Part shown: in pieces, positions 32,999 to 44,792 of the stretch | Layout: each line of letters starts with the position of its first letter | Position numbering within the stretch: the first letter of the stretch is position 1 | NCBI GenBank assembly: GCA_002102555.1 | Contig: MCFL01000022.1 | Span: 354,342 to 418,341, forward strand | Direction of reading: 5' to 3' | From: Catenaria anguillulae PL171 | Taxonomy: Eukaryota > Blastocladiomycota > Blastocladiomycetes > Blastocladiales > Catenariaceae | DNA length: 64,000 bases | Notes under the pieces: generated by a model | Database searches by the model: none | What the model saw: the letters and a program-made list of their open reading frames with translations, nothing else | What the model was told of the DNA's origin: nothing | Program-made: the position numbers and the translations under genes

Positions 32999-33364
32999 AT
33001 GTTTGCCCGGTCCATTCTCGCAGCAGCGGCCGCCCGCCGTTCCATGGCATCTGTCCCAATGGCCTCGCCACTCGTCCAGTCCTTTGCGTCGGTCCGCCCC
33101 CCCGCTTCTTCCACCGTCTCGCCGCTGTTGGCCTCTGCAGCACTCGCCTTCCGGTACCCAGCCACGGCGGCCTCTGCCTCTGGCCCGGCATCCAGTCTGC
33201 TGCCCGTGGGCGCTCGGTTCATGTCCAAGTTTGGATCCGAGTACCAGCCAAGTATCATTCGCAGGAAGCGCAAGTGGGGATTCTTGGCAAGGAACAAGTC
33301 GAGGTTGGGCAGGAAGATTTTGGCCAGACGAGTGTTGAAGGGGCGCAAGTGGTTGAGTCATTGA
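32999..33364 (+). CDS. Mitochondrial large-subunit ribosomal protein bL34m
   Basis: Single exon, 121 aa. The last 40 residues are a textbook bL34 chain: [20 protein letters not shown] followed by [21 protein letters not shown], which binds 23S-type rRNA near the exit-tunnel region of the large subunit. The preceding about 75 residues ([19 protein letters not shown]..., rich in Ala/Arg/Ser, no acids) are a mitochondrial targeting presequence. The ATG at 32,999 begins this presequence; the longer upstream frame adds non-homologous sequence. Family size with presequence (about 95-130 aa) fits. Confidence 0.93.
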   Translation: MFARSILAAAAARRSMASVPMASPLVQSFASVRPPASSTVSPLLASAALAFRYPATAASASGPASSLLPVGARFMSKFGSEYQPSIIRRKRKWGFLARNKSRLGRKILARRVLKGRKWLSH

Positions 33365-33812
33365 GGACCCCGTCCCCAAGCATTGGCGGAGTCGCTGATG
33401 GCTCGGTCGGCAATTTCGTGATGATTCCATAGTCAGTACCGTATCGATACACACTTTCTGCCTGCTCAAACGAATTCCTTGGTTGCTGGTTGCACGGGAG
33501 CCGACTTTCTCGATCCAGTCCATCATTCGTTCACATGCTGTGAAATTGGCTGACCCCCACACTGTACACGCTTGAGGCCGTGAGAAAACTTTTGTGCTAC
33601 TTAGACAGACGCAAGCTCTTGTCTGACAGAAATGAGTGAGGCACATTTGGTCCAACATATCAGGACATTGTGCTCCAGCGGAGAGACGAGCTGTTTCAAG
33701 TATGCCGTCAGACAGTGAAGTGCAAGGAGCTACTGAATTGCATGGAATGACAAGGACAAGGCGCTATACAAAATGAATGATACAGTTCAAACGGCAAATC
33801 TTTCCCCTATCT
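33365..33812. other. intergenic, no gene seen
   Basis: Nothing beyond short open frames was found between bL34m and the degraded F-box-like copy. Confidence 0.5.
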
Positions 33813-34692
33813 TCACGGCCGGGCATGTGGCCCGTTGCCAAGTGACAGTGAGAACCGCAGCTTGCGCTCGAGCAGGTCAAGCTGCGTGGTACGGATAAAG
33901 AAATGGACGAGGAGCAGAGCATCCGGCGAAAATCGCCAGTTGGATGAGCGATTTGAAGCCAAGCCCGAGGGAACCTGGACGGGGTCGCAATGGTCTTGGC
34001 CTTTGCTGCCTTCCTCACCCCATTCACCTTTACTGTTCCGCTCCATGTTTCCCTTGTCGCCATCGTCCCCATCGTCCCCATCATCACCCTCCATCTTACA
34101 TCGTATCCGCTTCAGCTGTGGAACCACCGACGGCTGACGGCTGAGCGCCATTGCGGAGTAAAAATGGCCTGGCTTTGCTGAGCAACCAATCGATAAGTTT
34201 TTCGTTCAGCATCGATGCAGCATGTTCCTGCTTAGATGAGAGATTCGAAGGGCTGGCGGCGCAATCCCAGCCGCCAACGTAGTTGTCTCATCCTTGCCCT
34301 CTGCGATGGGCGCACAAGCCTTGAGGTAGTAGGCAACTTGGGATTCTACTTGAGCGACCCGTTTGTGCCATTCATTGACTTGTTGACTGGCGTAGATGAG
34401 TGCATTAAATCTTTGGACGTGGAGATTTCCATGATCGTAGAAATTTTCGGCACTGAAGATGTGGCGGTACGACCAGATTCGGTGAGACTTCTCGCCCGGA
34501 ATGAAAAAGACCGTAAGAGATGGCACGGCAGGTTGCAGGCGGGTTAAGAGAGACTTGACAGAGCAAAAAGACGTCAAGAAGCAGGTCAATTGGCATGTTT
34601 GACAACCAGGTCAGGGTCCACGGCGAGCGACATATGGCGGCAGCATCGTTCGAATCAATCGTGCGGGAAGTGATCTTGCCGGACGAATCCAT
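33813..34692 (-). pseudogene. Truncated F-box-like/ankyrin-like gene (copy a)
   Basis: Reading from right to left, fragments match the gene at 51,959-53,444 in order. First comes an F-box-like start (MPIDLLLDVFLLC..., about 34,600), then RIWSYRHIF and VAQVESQVAYYLKACAP (about 34,500-34,260), then an acidic linker and NWRFSPDALLLVHFFIRTTQLDLLERKLR (about 33,930-33,850). The frame changes between fragments. The sequence stops soon after the last block, so the C-terminal 200 or so residues of the family are absent. A remnant is the simplest reading. It is divergent from GPCR B, as the intact family member is from GPCR C. Confidence 0.6.
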
Positions 34693-35722
34693 GATTGCGG
34701 AAAGTGGTCTTTTGGAATGTATATGTTAGTGCCGTGAAGTAGATTCATGAGCCCGCTTCCTCTTTTACGGACTCAAGAGCTGTGTACATATAGAGGAGTT
34801 CTGAGCACGACTCAAGCCTGTGAGGAGGATTCCGAACTTCGCATCACTTCGCCCAAGGTTTACGTGCCCATGTCGGACGACCCCACGAGAAAGAAACCCT
34901 TCCAAAAAGCGATTCAAACGAGGAAAAGAAGTGTAGTATCCGTCGGATCGAGGTGCAGTCAGTGTGGTCTTGAGCTCCGTCACTCACTTGCCAGGCACTT
35001 GCAGAAGACTTCGATACCTGGACGGTTACAACCTGGAAAGCACGGTGCACGTCGGATGAACGAGATGAGATGAGATGAGATGAAAATCATTTTCTCTGCC
35101 AATCGGAGGCGTCACGACTCTAGTCGCAACGACCTGTCATGAAGTGAAGTGAGCATGTGCAATCGACGCCATGTATCCAACTTCGAGACGCGATCACGCG
35201 GACTGTCAAGCGCGAACGTGAGACATGAACCTTTGATATTTGCATCTAATGCAAGCACGATACAACGGACACCCCGCGCAAAAAAAAAGACATTGCCGAT
35301 TGATCATGAGCAGCAGCAGCCGTGTTGCTGACTTGACCTTGCAAATTACGGGCTCCGTGGCTGGTCAAGACACAACGTCGATGAAACGGCTGCCATCGCA
35401 TTGCACGAATACCGTGCAAACCGAGCTCGAAGAAAAATGATGAAAACGGGTCAAGTCATCGCGACGGGAGGGATGTATCCATTCCCTAGCATACCAAGTC
35501 AATGTACCCAGCCACTCAACGGATCCGTTTGATCTCCGACGGAATTTACGTCAGGCAGATTTGCTGCCTTCCTCTTCGGCACACAGCTGGCCAGGACAGC
35601 CAGTCCTGCAAAGTCAGGGGCAGACAAGCAGCGAAGGGGCGGTGATACGGATCGTAAGGATAAATATGTAATGGGTGGCAATCCGCACGCGACACTGACC
35701 ACGTCCACATTCCTGTCACAAC
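34693..35722. other. intergenic between F-box-like copy a and GPCR B
   Basis: No gene is supported. A TGAGA pentanucleotide repeat lies near 35,063-35,083. The right end should hold the GPCR B promoter. Confidence 0.5.
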
Positions 35723-38700
35723 ATGTCGGCCCTCACGATCTACAGCAGCCTTTACGCGATCTCGAGAGGAATTCTCATCGCAGCCTTGTGCTGGCCTGCT
35801 TGGTCCGCTGAGCTACGCTACCTAGTGGCATTACCCTTAACGGACATTAATCGTACGTCAGCAAGCAATTCTCCCCGGAATAAGTTTGGGGTGACCAACC
35901 GCTTCGCATAGATGGCCGAGCATCAAGGGTGATCGCACAATACCTCCGGCTTTCTGTGACCGACATGAACAACCAAGGTTCGGTTGTGAAGACTAAATGC
36001 GAAATGAAGAGCATATGCACTTATCCAGCTCATTTCTTTATTCATTTATCTCACAGTCGCTCGTCCTGCCGGTCACTCGGTCTTCATTGACATTCGCGAC
36101 ACGTCCACCTTGTCTGCTGGCGCCACCCACATCTTCAACTCGACTCTGCCAGCGTTGGCCCCCAATGCAACAACCACTCCTACAAATGGAGCGATCGCCA
36201 TGATCGCGGGCATCACCTCCGACACCACCATTCCGCTGACACTGCTCGCACAAGCGCACGGCATGTACGTGTGCTCCGGGTCCGCCACCGCCACCAAGCT
36301 GTCGAACACTTCCATCTTTGGCCAATCCTTCTTTCGCACCATCCCAGCCGACGATATCCAAGGCATTGCCCTCGCCTACTACTTGGCGCACCAGCAATGG
36401 ACCGCGTGCGCCGTGATTGCGAGCAACTCAAAGTACGGCCGCTCAATCGCAAGCGCATTCAGTGCCACAGCTACCGAGCTCGCCATTGACATTGCATCGA
36501 CCGAGTTTGTCGCCTTTGGCGCACCCGCCGCCACGAAACCCGCATTGCTGGCGCGTGCAGTCAATGCCACGGCGCAAACGGGTGTGCGCGTGGTGGTGTT
36601 TTTCGGAACCATGCCAGAGTACCTTGACCTAGCACCGGTGGCGCGGCAAGCGGGCATTCTGGGTGTGCCCAACTGGGTGTGGATCGCGTCCGAAGCCGTG
36701 GGCGAAATCACATTGGCCGTGGAGCGCGACCCGAACCTCAGGGCCGTCACAGATGGACTTCAAGTTGTGTTTCCCGAAGAGGTCGTCGACAAGCAAATGG
36801 AGCAACGCCTGCTGGTCAGGGCTCGTGGAAATGACAACAACAACAACAATGGCGGAAACGCTGACAGTCGCCCACGTGGCCCGACACAGTTGGAGCCGTA
36901 TGCAGGATTTTTCCGTGACTGTCTGTTTGGATTGACGACCATGTTTGTCGACATGCTCAAGCCGGGGACCAGCGGTACCAGGGAAGCAGATGTGTTGAAC
37001 CGAAGAGCAAATGTGCCGGTGCGGCGGGCATTGCGGCCGTTTGTGGGCATCACGGGCAAGGTCGAGTTTGATGCCGAGGGCAAGCGCAAGTCCGCGTTCA
37101 ATGTGCTTAGCTTGTTTGGCGGAAATGCAACGGCCGTATACCGTATAGACACGGGCAGCAATACGAGCGGCGAAACAAGTACAGGCAGGGTGACCGAGCT
37201 GGCCAAACCGCGGTACTTTGGCGGGTCGACGGTCCGTCCACCCGCACGGCCAGAGGACATTGTCCAGTTTGTGCGGTACCGGTCCGTCGCGGGCGTGTTT
37301 GTCGTCGGTGTCACGGGGTATAAATTGCGATGGTGGTGGTGGGGTGGACGTCCATCTTGGCCAGGAATTGGAAAGCACGCTGTGGTCAAGGAACACAAGC
37401 TGTCAGTGCTCATCTTGGTTTCCATTGGCGTACTGACGGTGCTTGGCGGGACGCTCGGATGGATGGATGTGCAATCGGTGACGACGTGCAATACGACCAA
37501 GTGGACGATTAGCATGGGGTTCCAGTTGATTGTGATTCCGCTGCTGTATCGTTCATATCTGGTGCGTCCTGAATTGTCTCACATGTATCCGTCGATCATA
37601 CATACGCTCACACTTGGATGAATGTCTGCAGTTCTGGTCGGCCTTTGAAAACCCTCGGCTGTGGCCGCCACAACCTACCCCGACTGTGACTGCAGCCTTT
37701 GCCTGCCTGTCAGTCGTCTCGCCTCTCATCCTCACCGCCCGAACATTGATTGCCCCGCTCAAACCTGTCCCTTTTGCAACACTCACATCCTTTTCGTACA
37801 AGTGCCGGTCCGACGACATGTTTCTGTACTACGCCTTCAACTACGCTTTCACCACGTGGAACATGTGGCTGTACTGTGCCTTGCTCTATTTTTCGTTCGC
37901 ACTGCGCACCCTCCGCCGGCCCGGAAACACATCATCGTGCACGCACTTGGGACTGGTCAACTTTGGGCTGACGATTCTGGCCATTTCGCCGCTGTCACTG
38001 CTCAGGCTGCCAGGGTTTGCCCTCGGGAGCTTCTGGACGCACATTGTGGCCGTGTGGTATGCATGTGTGGTGCTCATCACCATGACGCACGGTCGGTTGG
38101 TGCAAGTGATTGTTCGTTCCAATGTGCAGGGCGGACAAGATTTCGACCCCAGTCCAAGGTACAGACATAGCTACGAGTGCCCAAAGCAGCAATACCATCG
38201 GTCGACCTTCGGACAACCGATCAAGTTGACGACGCCCGGAGCAGGGGTCGCACATTTGCCCGCCAACCTTCTTTTCCTCGTCTATTCTCCCTCTCGACGG
38301 CAAGGATGACACGTCCGGCCTGGCACGTGTCGAATCTCAGCCCAATTCATTTATTGGTGAGTACCCCATCAAGTACTATGCTGGCATCCGTGTCGGTCAT
38401 TTCCGCCTCGCCCCATTTTTATCCACCTGGCACGTGCGGCGCGTATTTCTTGCGTTTGAAGACGGGTACTTTGGCGTCCACGACACGGGGTTTGGAATGT
38501 ACTCCCGGCCGGTCACGTCTGGGAGATTAATGCAATCAGCGTCTGTCGTTCACCAAGTTTCGATATGGCGGTGCAAGTATATGCGCACGATACTCTAGTG
38601 GCCGACGTTCAGTGTGCGAGCGAGGAGCAAGTGTGGGAATGGATTCGCATGTTCCCACGTCGAGTGCAATGGGATGAAAAGGGCAAGGTTGGTGAGCGGG

Positions 38701-38750
38701 CGAATCGATTGGATGATGATCAGAGTTTTTACGGGCAGGTGCATTTGTAA
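35723..38750 (+). CDS. Class C GPCR B (PBP1-type ectodomain, 7TM, PH-like tail), frame disturbed
   Basis: Exons 35723-35852, 35912-35977, 36057-37561 and from 37632 onward. The signal peptide (ILIAALCWPAWSA) leads into a PBP1-type ectodomain (YVCSGSATATKLS, FGQSFFRTIPADD, WIASEAVGEITL) and seven helices with LIVIPLLYRSYL before the last intron. Three small indels near 37,315-37,375 scramble TM1 and then restore frame. Another break near 38,494 separates two halves of the PH-like tail (FLAFEDGYFGVHDTGFG, then HVWEINAIS...EEQVWEWIRMFPRR). The start of the serine-rich linker (about 38,130-38,330) is unclear. The gene is either mildly decayed or affected by base-call errors. Exons 3-4 and their intron are almost identical to GPCR C, while exon 1 is not. 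Confidence 0.75.
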
Positions 38751-39053
38751 GTTCCCCGACATACAGTATGTACTTCCGCGAATGAAAGGTGTACATTTTA
38801 AACCAGAATTCTCAGGGGGCGACATGAACACTTGCCACCAACTATATATACAGCGAAAGCTTTGTCGCAATTCTGTCCAGCTGGCGCGGTCATATCTAGT
38901 GTTTTGTTCATCGTTCCGTATTCATCAACAAGATTGGCCGTCAATCCGACCACATGAGACAGAAGTGTAGCGATTTATAGTTTCAATCAAACAAACTAAA
39001 TTGCTCCTCCTCATCGTCGTTGTCGTCATCGTCATCATCTACAGGCAACGGTG
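38751..39053. other. intergenic between convergent genes
   Basis: This holds the 3' ends of GPCR B (+) and F-box-like copy b (-). Nothing further is seen. Confidence 0.5.
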
Positions 39054-41684
39054 TCACCCTCGCAACCTGCTCCCTCCACCCGTCACGCCAGTCGCTCTGT
39101 CCAACCCATTCACCAAGGCCTCTCTCCTGTCCTGATCCACAGCCCGTGTGCGCATCAGCCCGCGCAACCCCAACACAAACACATTGCACTCGACCAGCAG
39201 CCTCGGTAGCCCATTAATGACGCCCGCGACCCGATCCCCACCTTCTCGAGGGCGAGTCCGTCAGCGCCACGCGCAGCAGGCCAACAGCTCGGTTCACGTT
39301 GACACGACGCTCCACCTCATACGGCTCGAACCGGTGCCATACGCGCACGGATGCCGGATGACGCCAGGCAACGTGTGCAAGCAAAAACGCACGGTCAAGC
39401 ACGTACTTGTGTCAAAGAGGAAATTGTGGAAGGCGCGCGGATCGGATACGGGACACGAGGCAGAGTGTACAGTCAAGGGGTCGCACGCGCACCCAATGGA
39501 GGGCGCATACGAGGTGGCGGATTGAATCGCCGACCGCAACAGGTCGCGCGTGTTGGCAGGAATCTGCTCGCTAAATGCTTGCGCGGCCTCGCGCGACTCT
39601 TGGCGCTCACGGTTGGCTCGGAACTTTGGCGGCCGCCAGCGACGCCAGAAACTCAATCACGCCCGCGTCCTTGTCGTCCACAAGCACCACCGTGTCCATG
39701 GGAGCGTCTTCGCCGGGGAAACTTTTGGCCTTGATTGCGGCGGCCGCGAGCCGGAACGCACACGCCGTGGCAGCGTGCTTGGCGTCCACATTGTCCCAGC
39801 CCATGTCGTCAGAGTCGATGCACTTGTCAATGAGAGTGCCCATGAACTCGACAGAGTACGGCGAGCTGTCCCATGAGTTACGGGCCCATGTGAGCTGTTG
39901 GTCCAGGTACCGTGCATAGTCCCAAGTGAAGAGCAGGGCATCCATGGCGGCAGGTCAAACATCATGATGGACATGGCGCGGCGCGACCACGACTGCGAGT
40001 GTTGAATGAGAAAGGCCGTCGGGTCAAAGGACGAGGGGCCGTAGGTGATGAAGAGGTTGAGCAGTGTCGCGTAAATGTTCGGTGGATCGGGGTCGTTGAA
40101 AGAGGATACACGGAGTGCTAGTGATTGGGTGCATGTCGGATGTGTCAGAGGCCAAGAACATGGTTGGGCAACAATGAAAAAAATGGCGTATGATACCATG
40201 CAACACGGCATTCTTGAGCGCATCCCCGTCACCCGTACAATTCACCGCTACGGTCGCCAGCAACCCGTCCTCGTCGCCCTTTTCGGCCGCATGTCGCATG
40301 AGCGTGCCCTTGGCGGATCGTCCAACAAATCGTTCTCGAGCGCCACGTGCAGCAAGTCTGGATGCCCCTTGACGACCCATTGCACCACGGCCGACCCAAG
40401 GGCAAACCGAGAAGGGTTGTCAAAGAGAAATGGCACGTTCCGAGGTCGTGCAGCAAGAACACATCGGCAAAGATTGGGTACGAGCCCGTGAGCCGGTTGG
40501 ACAAGTATGGGAAATCTTCGAGGTTAATGTGTGCGTTGTTGACCTGGATCCAGTTGAGAATAGACAGCACGCGCGACGAGTCTGAGGGTGGGGACGTGAG
40601 TTGGTACAGTGTGGCAAGGATCGAGTCCATCATGTGCCGAGTGGATGTGACGAGGTTGGCCGCGACGGTGGCGTCAAACGAGTCGGCAAATACCGGGCAA
40701 CAATGTCGAGTGCCGGCTTGGACCAGTCAATGAGCGTGAGAAAGCACAAAAACGTCGGGTATGTCATGGACGGGTCGTCGTCCGAGTGGACAATGGCAGA
40801 AAGGAACGAGCGCAATTGAGTGCGGTTGTCGAGCATGAGGCGAGACCACATGGAAAAGGGGGCAGACAATGTCGATAAGGTAGGGAACAGGGTGCGAATG
40901 TGGGTGAGCGTGAGTTCGAGCAGGTCGAGTTGGGAAGTACGGATAAAGAAGGTGGCGAGCAAGAGCGAGTCCGGGATGAGTCGCCATGTTGGGAGAGGTG
41001 GTGGACGTGGTGATTGTTGTTTCTTGGCGGGTGTCATTGCTGGTAAAGTGTTTTGTGCATCAGCCGATGTCTCGACATTTTCGTCCTCGTTCTCGTTCTC
41101 GTCGTCTTCATCTTCTTCCTCATCGGAATCAGAGCCAGAGTCCGAGTCAGAGCCTGAAGTGGGTCGGAGCTCTTGGAGAGCGGCAAGCACATCCAGCTCG
41201 TGCTTCAGCCGCCTCTGCCGCCCAAACGGGCCAGCAGCGCTAAACAACCACTCGACCACCGCAACTGAAAACACAGATGCGGGAAGCGCTTGATGACCAT
41301 TAGGCTCTGGTGCCAGCCCGGATGCGCACCCATAGTACTGGTCCTTGCTTGTGGGCAAATGCGCCTTGAGGTAGAAGGCAAAGTTGGACTGGCATTGCGA
41401 GACACCCGAGTACAAGCGTCGATTTCGCGGTGCTTGCGGGCGGGCGAATCGGTCTGGTTGATGACCTTTGGGTCGTGCTCGGGGTTGACAAAGATGTGGC
41501 GGTGCACCCACACACGGTGCGAGGGAGAACCGGGCTGGGACGCGGTAGCGCGGCATGTGGCGGGAAGGTGCCGAGAGGCAGTGCACAAGCACAGCGTGTC
41601 GAGCCACAGCTCGGCGGGAAGGATGGACATGGACGACACGGGTTGTGTGTCCCCGCGGCAGGACGGATGAGCAGCAGGCTTCAT
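39054..41684 (-). pseudogene. F-box-like/ankyrin-like gene (copy b), several frame breaks
   Basis: It begins near 41,684 with an F-box-like segment (ILPAELWLDTLCLC...HRVWVHRHIFVNPEHDP) and then QSNFAFYLKAHLP. An acidic Glu/Asp linker follows, then TWRLIPDSLLLATFFIRTSQLDLLELTL, TYPTFLCFLTLIDWSKPALDIV, NRLTGSYPIFADVFLLHDLG and VVQWVVKGHPDLLHVALENDLL. A C-terminal half beyond what copy c shows ends near 39,054 (LVECNVFVLGLRGLMRTRAV). The blocks lie in order but in different frames, with roughly seven one-base breaks. It is either a decaying paralogue or a gene with many base-call errors. The family probably makes substrate-recognition subunits of SCF ubiquitin ligases, inferred only from the F-box-like motif. 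Confidence 0.5.
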
Positions 41685-42210
41685 GGCAACTGAGTCGATG
41701 TCGAGTGCCGGTCTTGGCGGTGGTGGTGGACGGGTTCAAGACTGTCGGTGGTGGTGCCATCATGGTATTGTCTGGTATTCTGGTATTAACACTCATTGTA
41801 TACATTGTGAAAGAACGAGTGAACGTTGGAGCGAGGGCGGCCGGCGGCATTTTGAGTGCCTCCGCGGTCGTCGTGGTCGTGGTCGTGGTCGTGGCGTCAG
41901 CCTCGTCACGGCACCGACGCCGAGAACGTGGCTCTGACTCATTCACAACACACATCACAGCTTTTGAAGATTGAGACTGTTTTGGGATTTACGAAATACT
42001 GTATGTATTCCAATACTCCAATTCCATGCTGCTTCATGCAGAGAAATACACATCCATGCAAAATGGAATGTGCAATGTGGTGATGGCCGTGAGTCACACC
42101 TCCCTCAGCTGCCCGACAACGCTCCGACTCCGAGTCAATGCTGACTGGCACAGCCAATAAACATCATTCCAATTCCAATTCCCGAAACGGATACTGATAC
42201 ATTGGAAACT
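41685..42210. other. intergenic between copy b start and GPCR C end
   Basis: No gene is supported; there is simple-sequence GTCGTGGTC repetition near 41,870-41,895. Confidence 0.5.
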
Positions 42211-44251
42211 TCACAACCGCACCTGCCCATAGAAACTGTGCGCATCGTCACCCCCACCGTGACCCCCACGCTCGCCGACCTTGCCCTTTTCATCCCACCG
42301 CACCCGCCGAGGAAACATGCGGATCCATTCCCACACTTGCTCCTCACTCGAACACTGCACCTCGGCCACCATCCCTGTCGTACGCGTAAACTTGAACCAC
42401 TTGATCGAGCAATGGTGAGCGACCCACGCTAATAGCATTGAGCACCCACACGTGGCCCGTCGTTCCGTGCACCCGGCTGGTGCAATGGAGGCCAAAGTAC
42501 CCGTCCTCAAATGTGACAAAGACACGCCGCATCTGCCAGGTGGGACAGGAACGGCACAAATCGGAGATGATGGGTGCGGATGCCCGAGCAGTACTTGATA
42601 GGATACTCACCAATGAAGGAATTGGGCTTGGCTTCGACGCGTGCCAGGCCCGTGGCATGATGATGGTGCGAGGTCGGCACTAGCAGCACAAGCGGGAGTG
42701 GCAGGTATCAGGCGGGGAAGTGAAAGCTGCCGAGCCAATGCCGGATCGCCACCAGGGCCAAGTCTGACCGGTGTTGGCAATCGACTGGGAATCGACGCAT
42801 TCAACGCCCATCACGGTCGCCAGTGCATCTGACGTCGCTGGGTCTGCGGACATCTTGTCCACTTGCAACATTGGAGCGAGCAATCACTTGCACCAACCGA
42901 CCGTGCGTCATGGTGATGAGCACCACACATGCATACCACACGGCCACAATGTGCGTCCAGAAGCTCCCGAGGGCAAACCCTGGCAGCCTGAGCAGTGACA
43001 GCGGCGAAATGGCCAGAATCGTCAGCCCAAAGTTGACCAGTCCCAAGTGCGTGCACGATGACGTGTTTCCGGGCCGGCTGAGGGTGCGCAGTGCGAACGA
43101 AAAATAGAGCAAGGCACAGTACAGCCACATGTTCCACGTAGTGAAGGCGTAGTTGAAGGCGTAGTACAGAAACATGTCGTCGGACCGGCACTTGTACGAA
43201 AAGGATGTGAGTGTTGCAAAAGGGACAGGTTTGAGCGGGGCAATCAATGTTCGGGCGGTGAGGATGAGAGGCGAAACGACCGACAGACAGGCAAAGGCTG
43301 CAGTCACTGTCGGGGTAGGCTGTGGCGGCCACAGCCGAGGGTTTTCAAAGGCCGACCAGAACTGCAGACGTCCATCCAAGTGTGAGCGTGTGCTCGACGG
43401 ATACATGTGAGACAATGCAAGACGCACCAGATACGAACGATACAGCAGCGGAATCACAATCAACTGGAACCCCATGCTAATCGTCCACTTGGTCGCATTG
43501 CACGTCTTCACCGATTGCACATCCATCCATCCGAGAGTCCCGCCAAGCACCGTCAGCACGCCAATGGAGACCAAGATGAGCACCGACAGCTTGTGTTCCT
43601 TGACCACAGCATGCTTCCAATTCCTGGCCAAGATGGATGTCCACCCACCACCACCATCGCAATGATACCCGTGACACCGACGACAAACACGCCCGCGACG
43701 GACCGGTACCGCACAAACTGGACAATCTCCTCTGGCCGTGCGGGTGGACGCACCGTCGACCCGCCAAAGTACCGCGGTTTGGCCAGCTCGGTCACCCTGC
43801 CCCGACTTGTTTCGCCGCTCGTATTGCTGCCCGTGTCTATACGGTATACGGCCGTTGCATTTCCGGCAAACAAGCTAAGCACATTGAACACGGACTTGCG
43901 CTTGCCTTCGGCATCAAACTCGACCTTGCCCGTGATGCCCACAAACGGCCGCAATGCCCGCCGCACCGGCACATTTGCTCTTCGGTTCAACACAGCTGCT
44001 TCCCTGGTACCGCTGGTCCCCGGCTTGAGCATGTCGACAAACATGGTCGTCAATCCAAACAGACAGTCACGGAAAAAATCCTGCATACGGCTCCAACTGT
44101 GTCGGGCCACGTGGGCGACTGTCAGCGTTTCCGCCATTGTTGTTGTTGTTGTCATTTCCACGAGCCCTGACCAGCAGGCGTTGCTCCATTTGCTTGTCGA
44201 CGACCTCTTCGGGAAACACAACTTGAAGTCCATCTGTGACCGCCCTGAGCC
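42211..44251 (-). pseudogene. Class C GPCR C, 3' portion (7TM and PH-like tail)
   Basis: This is the downstream half of a receptor gene split by the transposon at 44,252-49,907. It holds the end of the PBP1-type domain (MDFKLCFPKR..., then DCLFGLTTMFVDMLKPG), the seven helices with LIVIPLLYRSYL before a GTGCGT...TGCAG intron, and the PH-like tail (RRVFVTFEDGYFGLHCT, GHVWVLNAISV, EEQVWEWIRMFPRR). Frame breaks occur at a CCC run (43,644-43,646 on the + strand, one G short on the coding strand) and near 42,373. Coding sequence from the PBP1 domain to the last TM is near-identical to GPCR B. Confidence 0.8.
44243..44251. repeat. Target-site duplication (left), CCCTGAGCC
   Basis: Nine bases repeated directly at 49,908-49,916, on either side of the inserted element. 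In GPCR B the same place is a single uninterrupted site of matching length. Confidence 0.9.
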
Positions 44252-44272
44252 AACAAGGGGCGCGAAGCGCCC
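44252..44272 (+). repeat. Left terminal inverted repeat (21 bp)
   Basis: Exact inverted copy of 49,887-49,907; the similarity stops sharply after 21 bases. Confidence 0.9.
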
Positions 44273-44792
44273 AAGGCAGGGACGAGTTGGGTGCAGCAAG
44301 CCATGCCTACACGTGATGAACTTTGGAACTGATCGGTGACTGATCGGTGACTGATCGGTTTTTTGATCCAAATCGAAAACATTACATGTAAATTGGTCCA
44401 GACAAATCTTACATATCGGAATTCCATGAACTCACCTGCATTAGAGTCGACCCATTACCCTGAACAACTCCTGCCGGCCACTTTTTCCGTTCGACCCCTG
44501 GCCTGTTCACAAACTGCCGACACGTCACAGCCACACCTTGTTTTCCCCCTCTCCCAGCCTTGTCCGTGCTGGCTCTGGATCCTGCGCTCGCATTTTGAAA
44601 AACCGAGGGGCAGGTCATGTCAGGCACGACGCAAGGTATCATTTGTCTGTCCATCCCATCCTGGCATTTTCAGTGCATTCTGGCTAAAGTGGCGTCTTTG
44701 TCTCCTGATCTCACTACCCCATCCCATGTTGGATGAACACAGGCTTCACATCGGCTGGAGACGCTGCTGGTGCCAACCAGGAGGTCAAGGGC
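44273..44792. other. 5' non-coding part of the second transposon
   Basis: No convincing coding sequence. It contains a short tandem of GATCGGTGACT near 44,330-44,355 and possibly an untranslated exon ending near 44,740. Confidence 0.45.

Noticed and set aside
33241-33361. bL34 as a bacterial contaminant
   Set aside because: The Arg/Ala-rich mitochondrial presequence in the same frame and the fungal-type neighbours show a nuclear gene.
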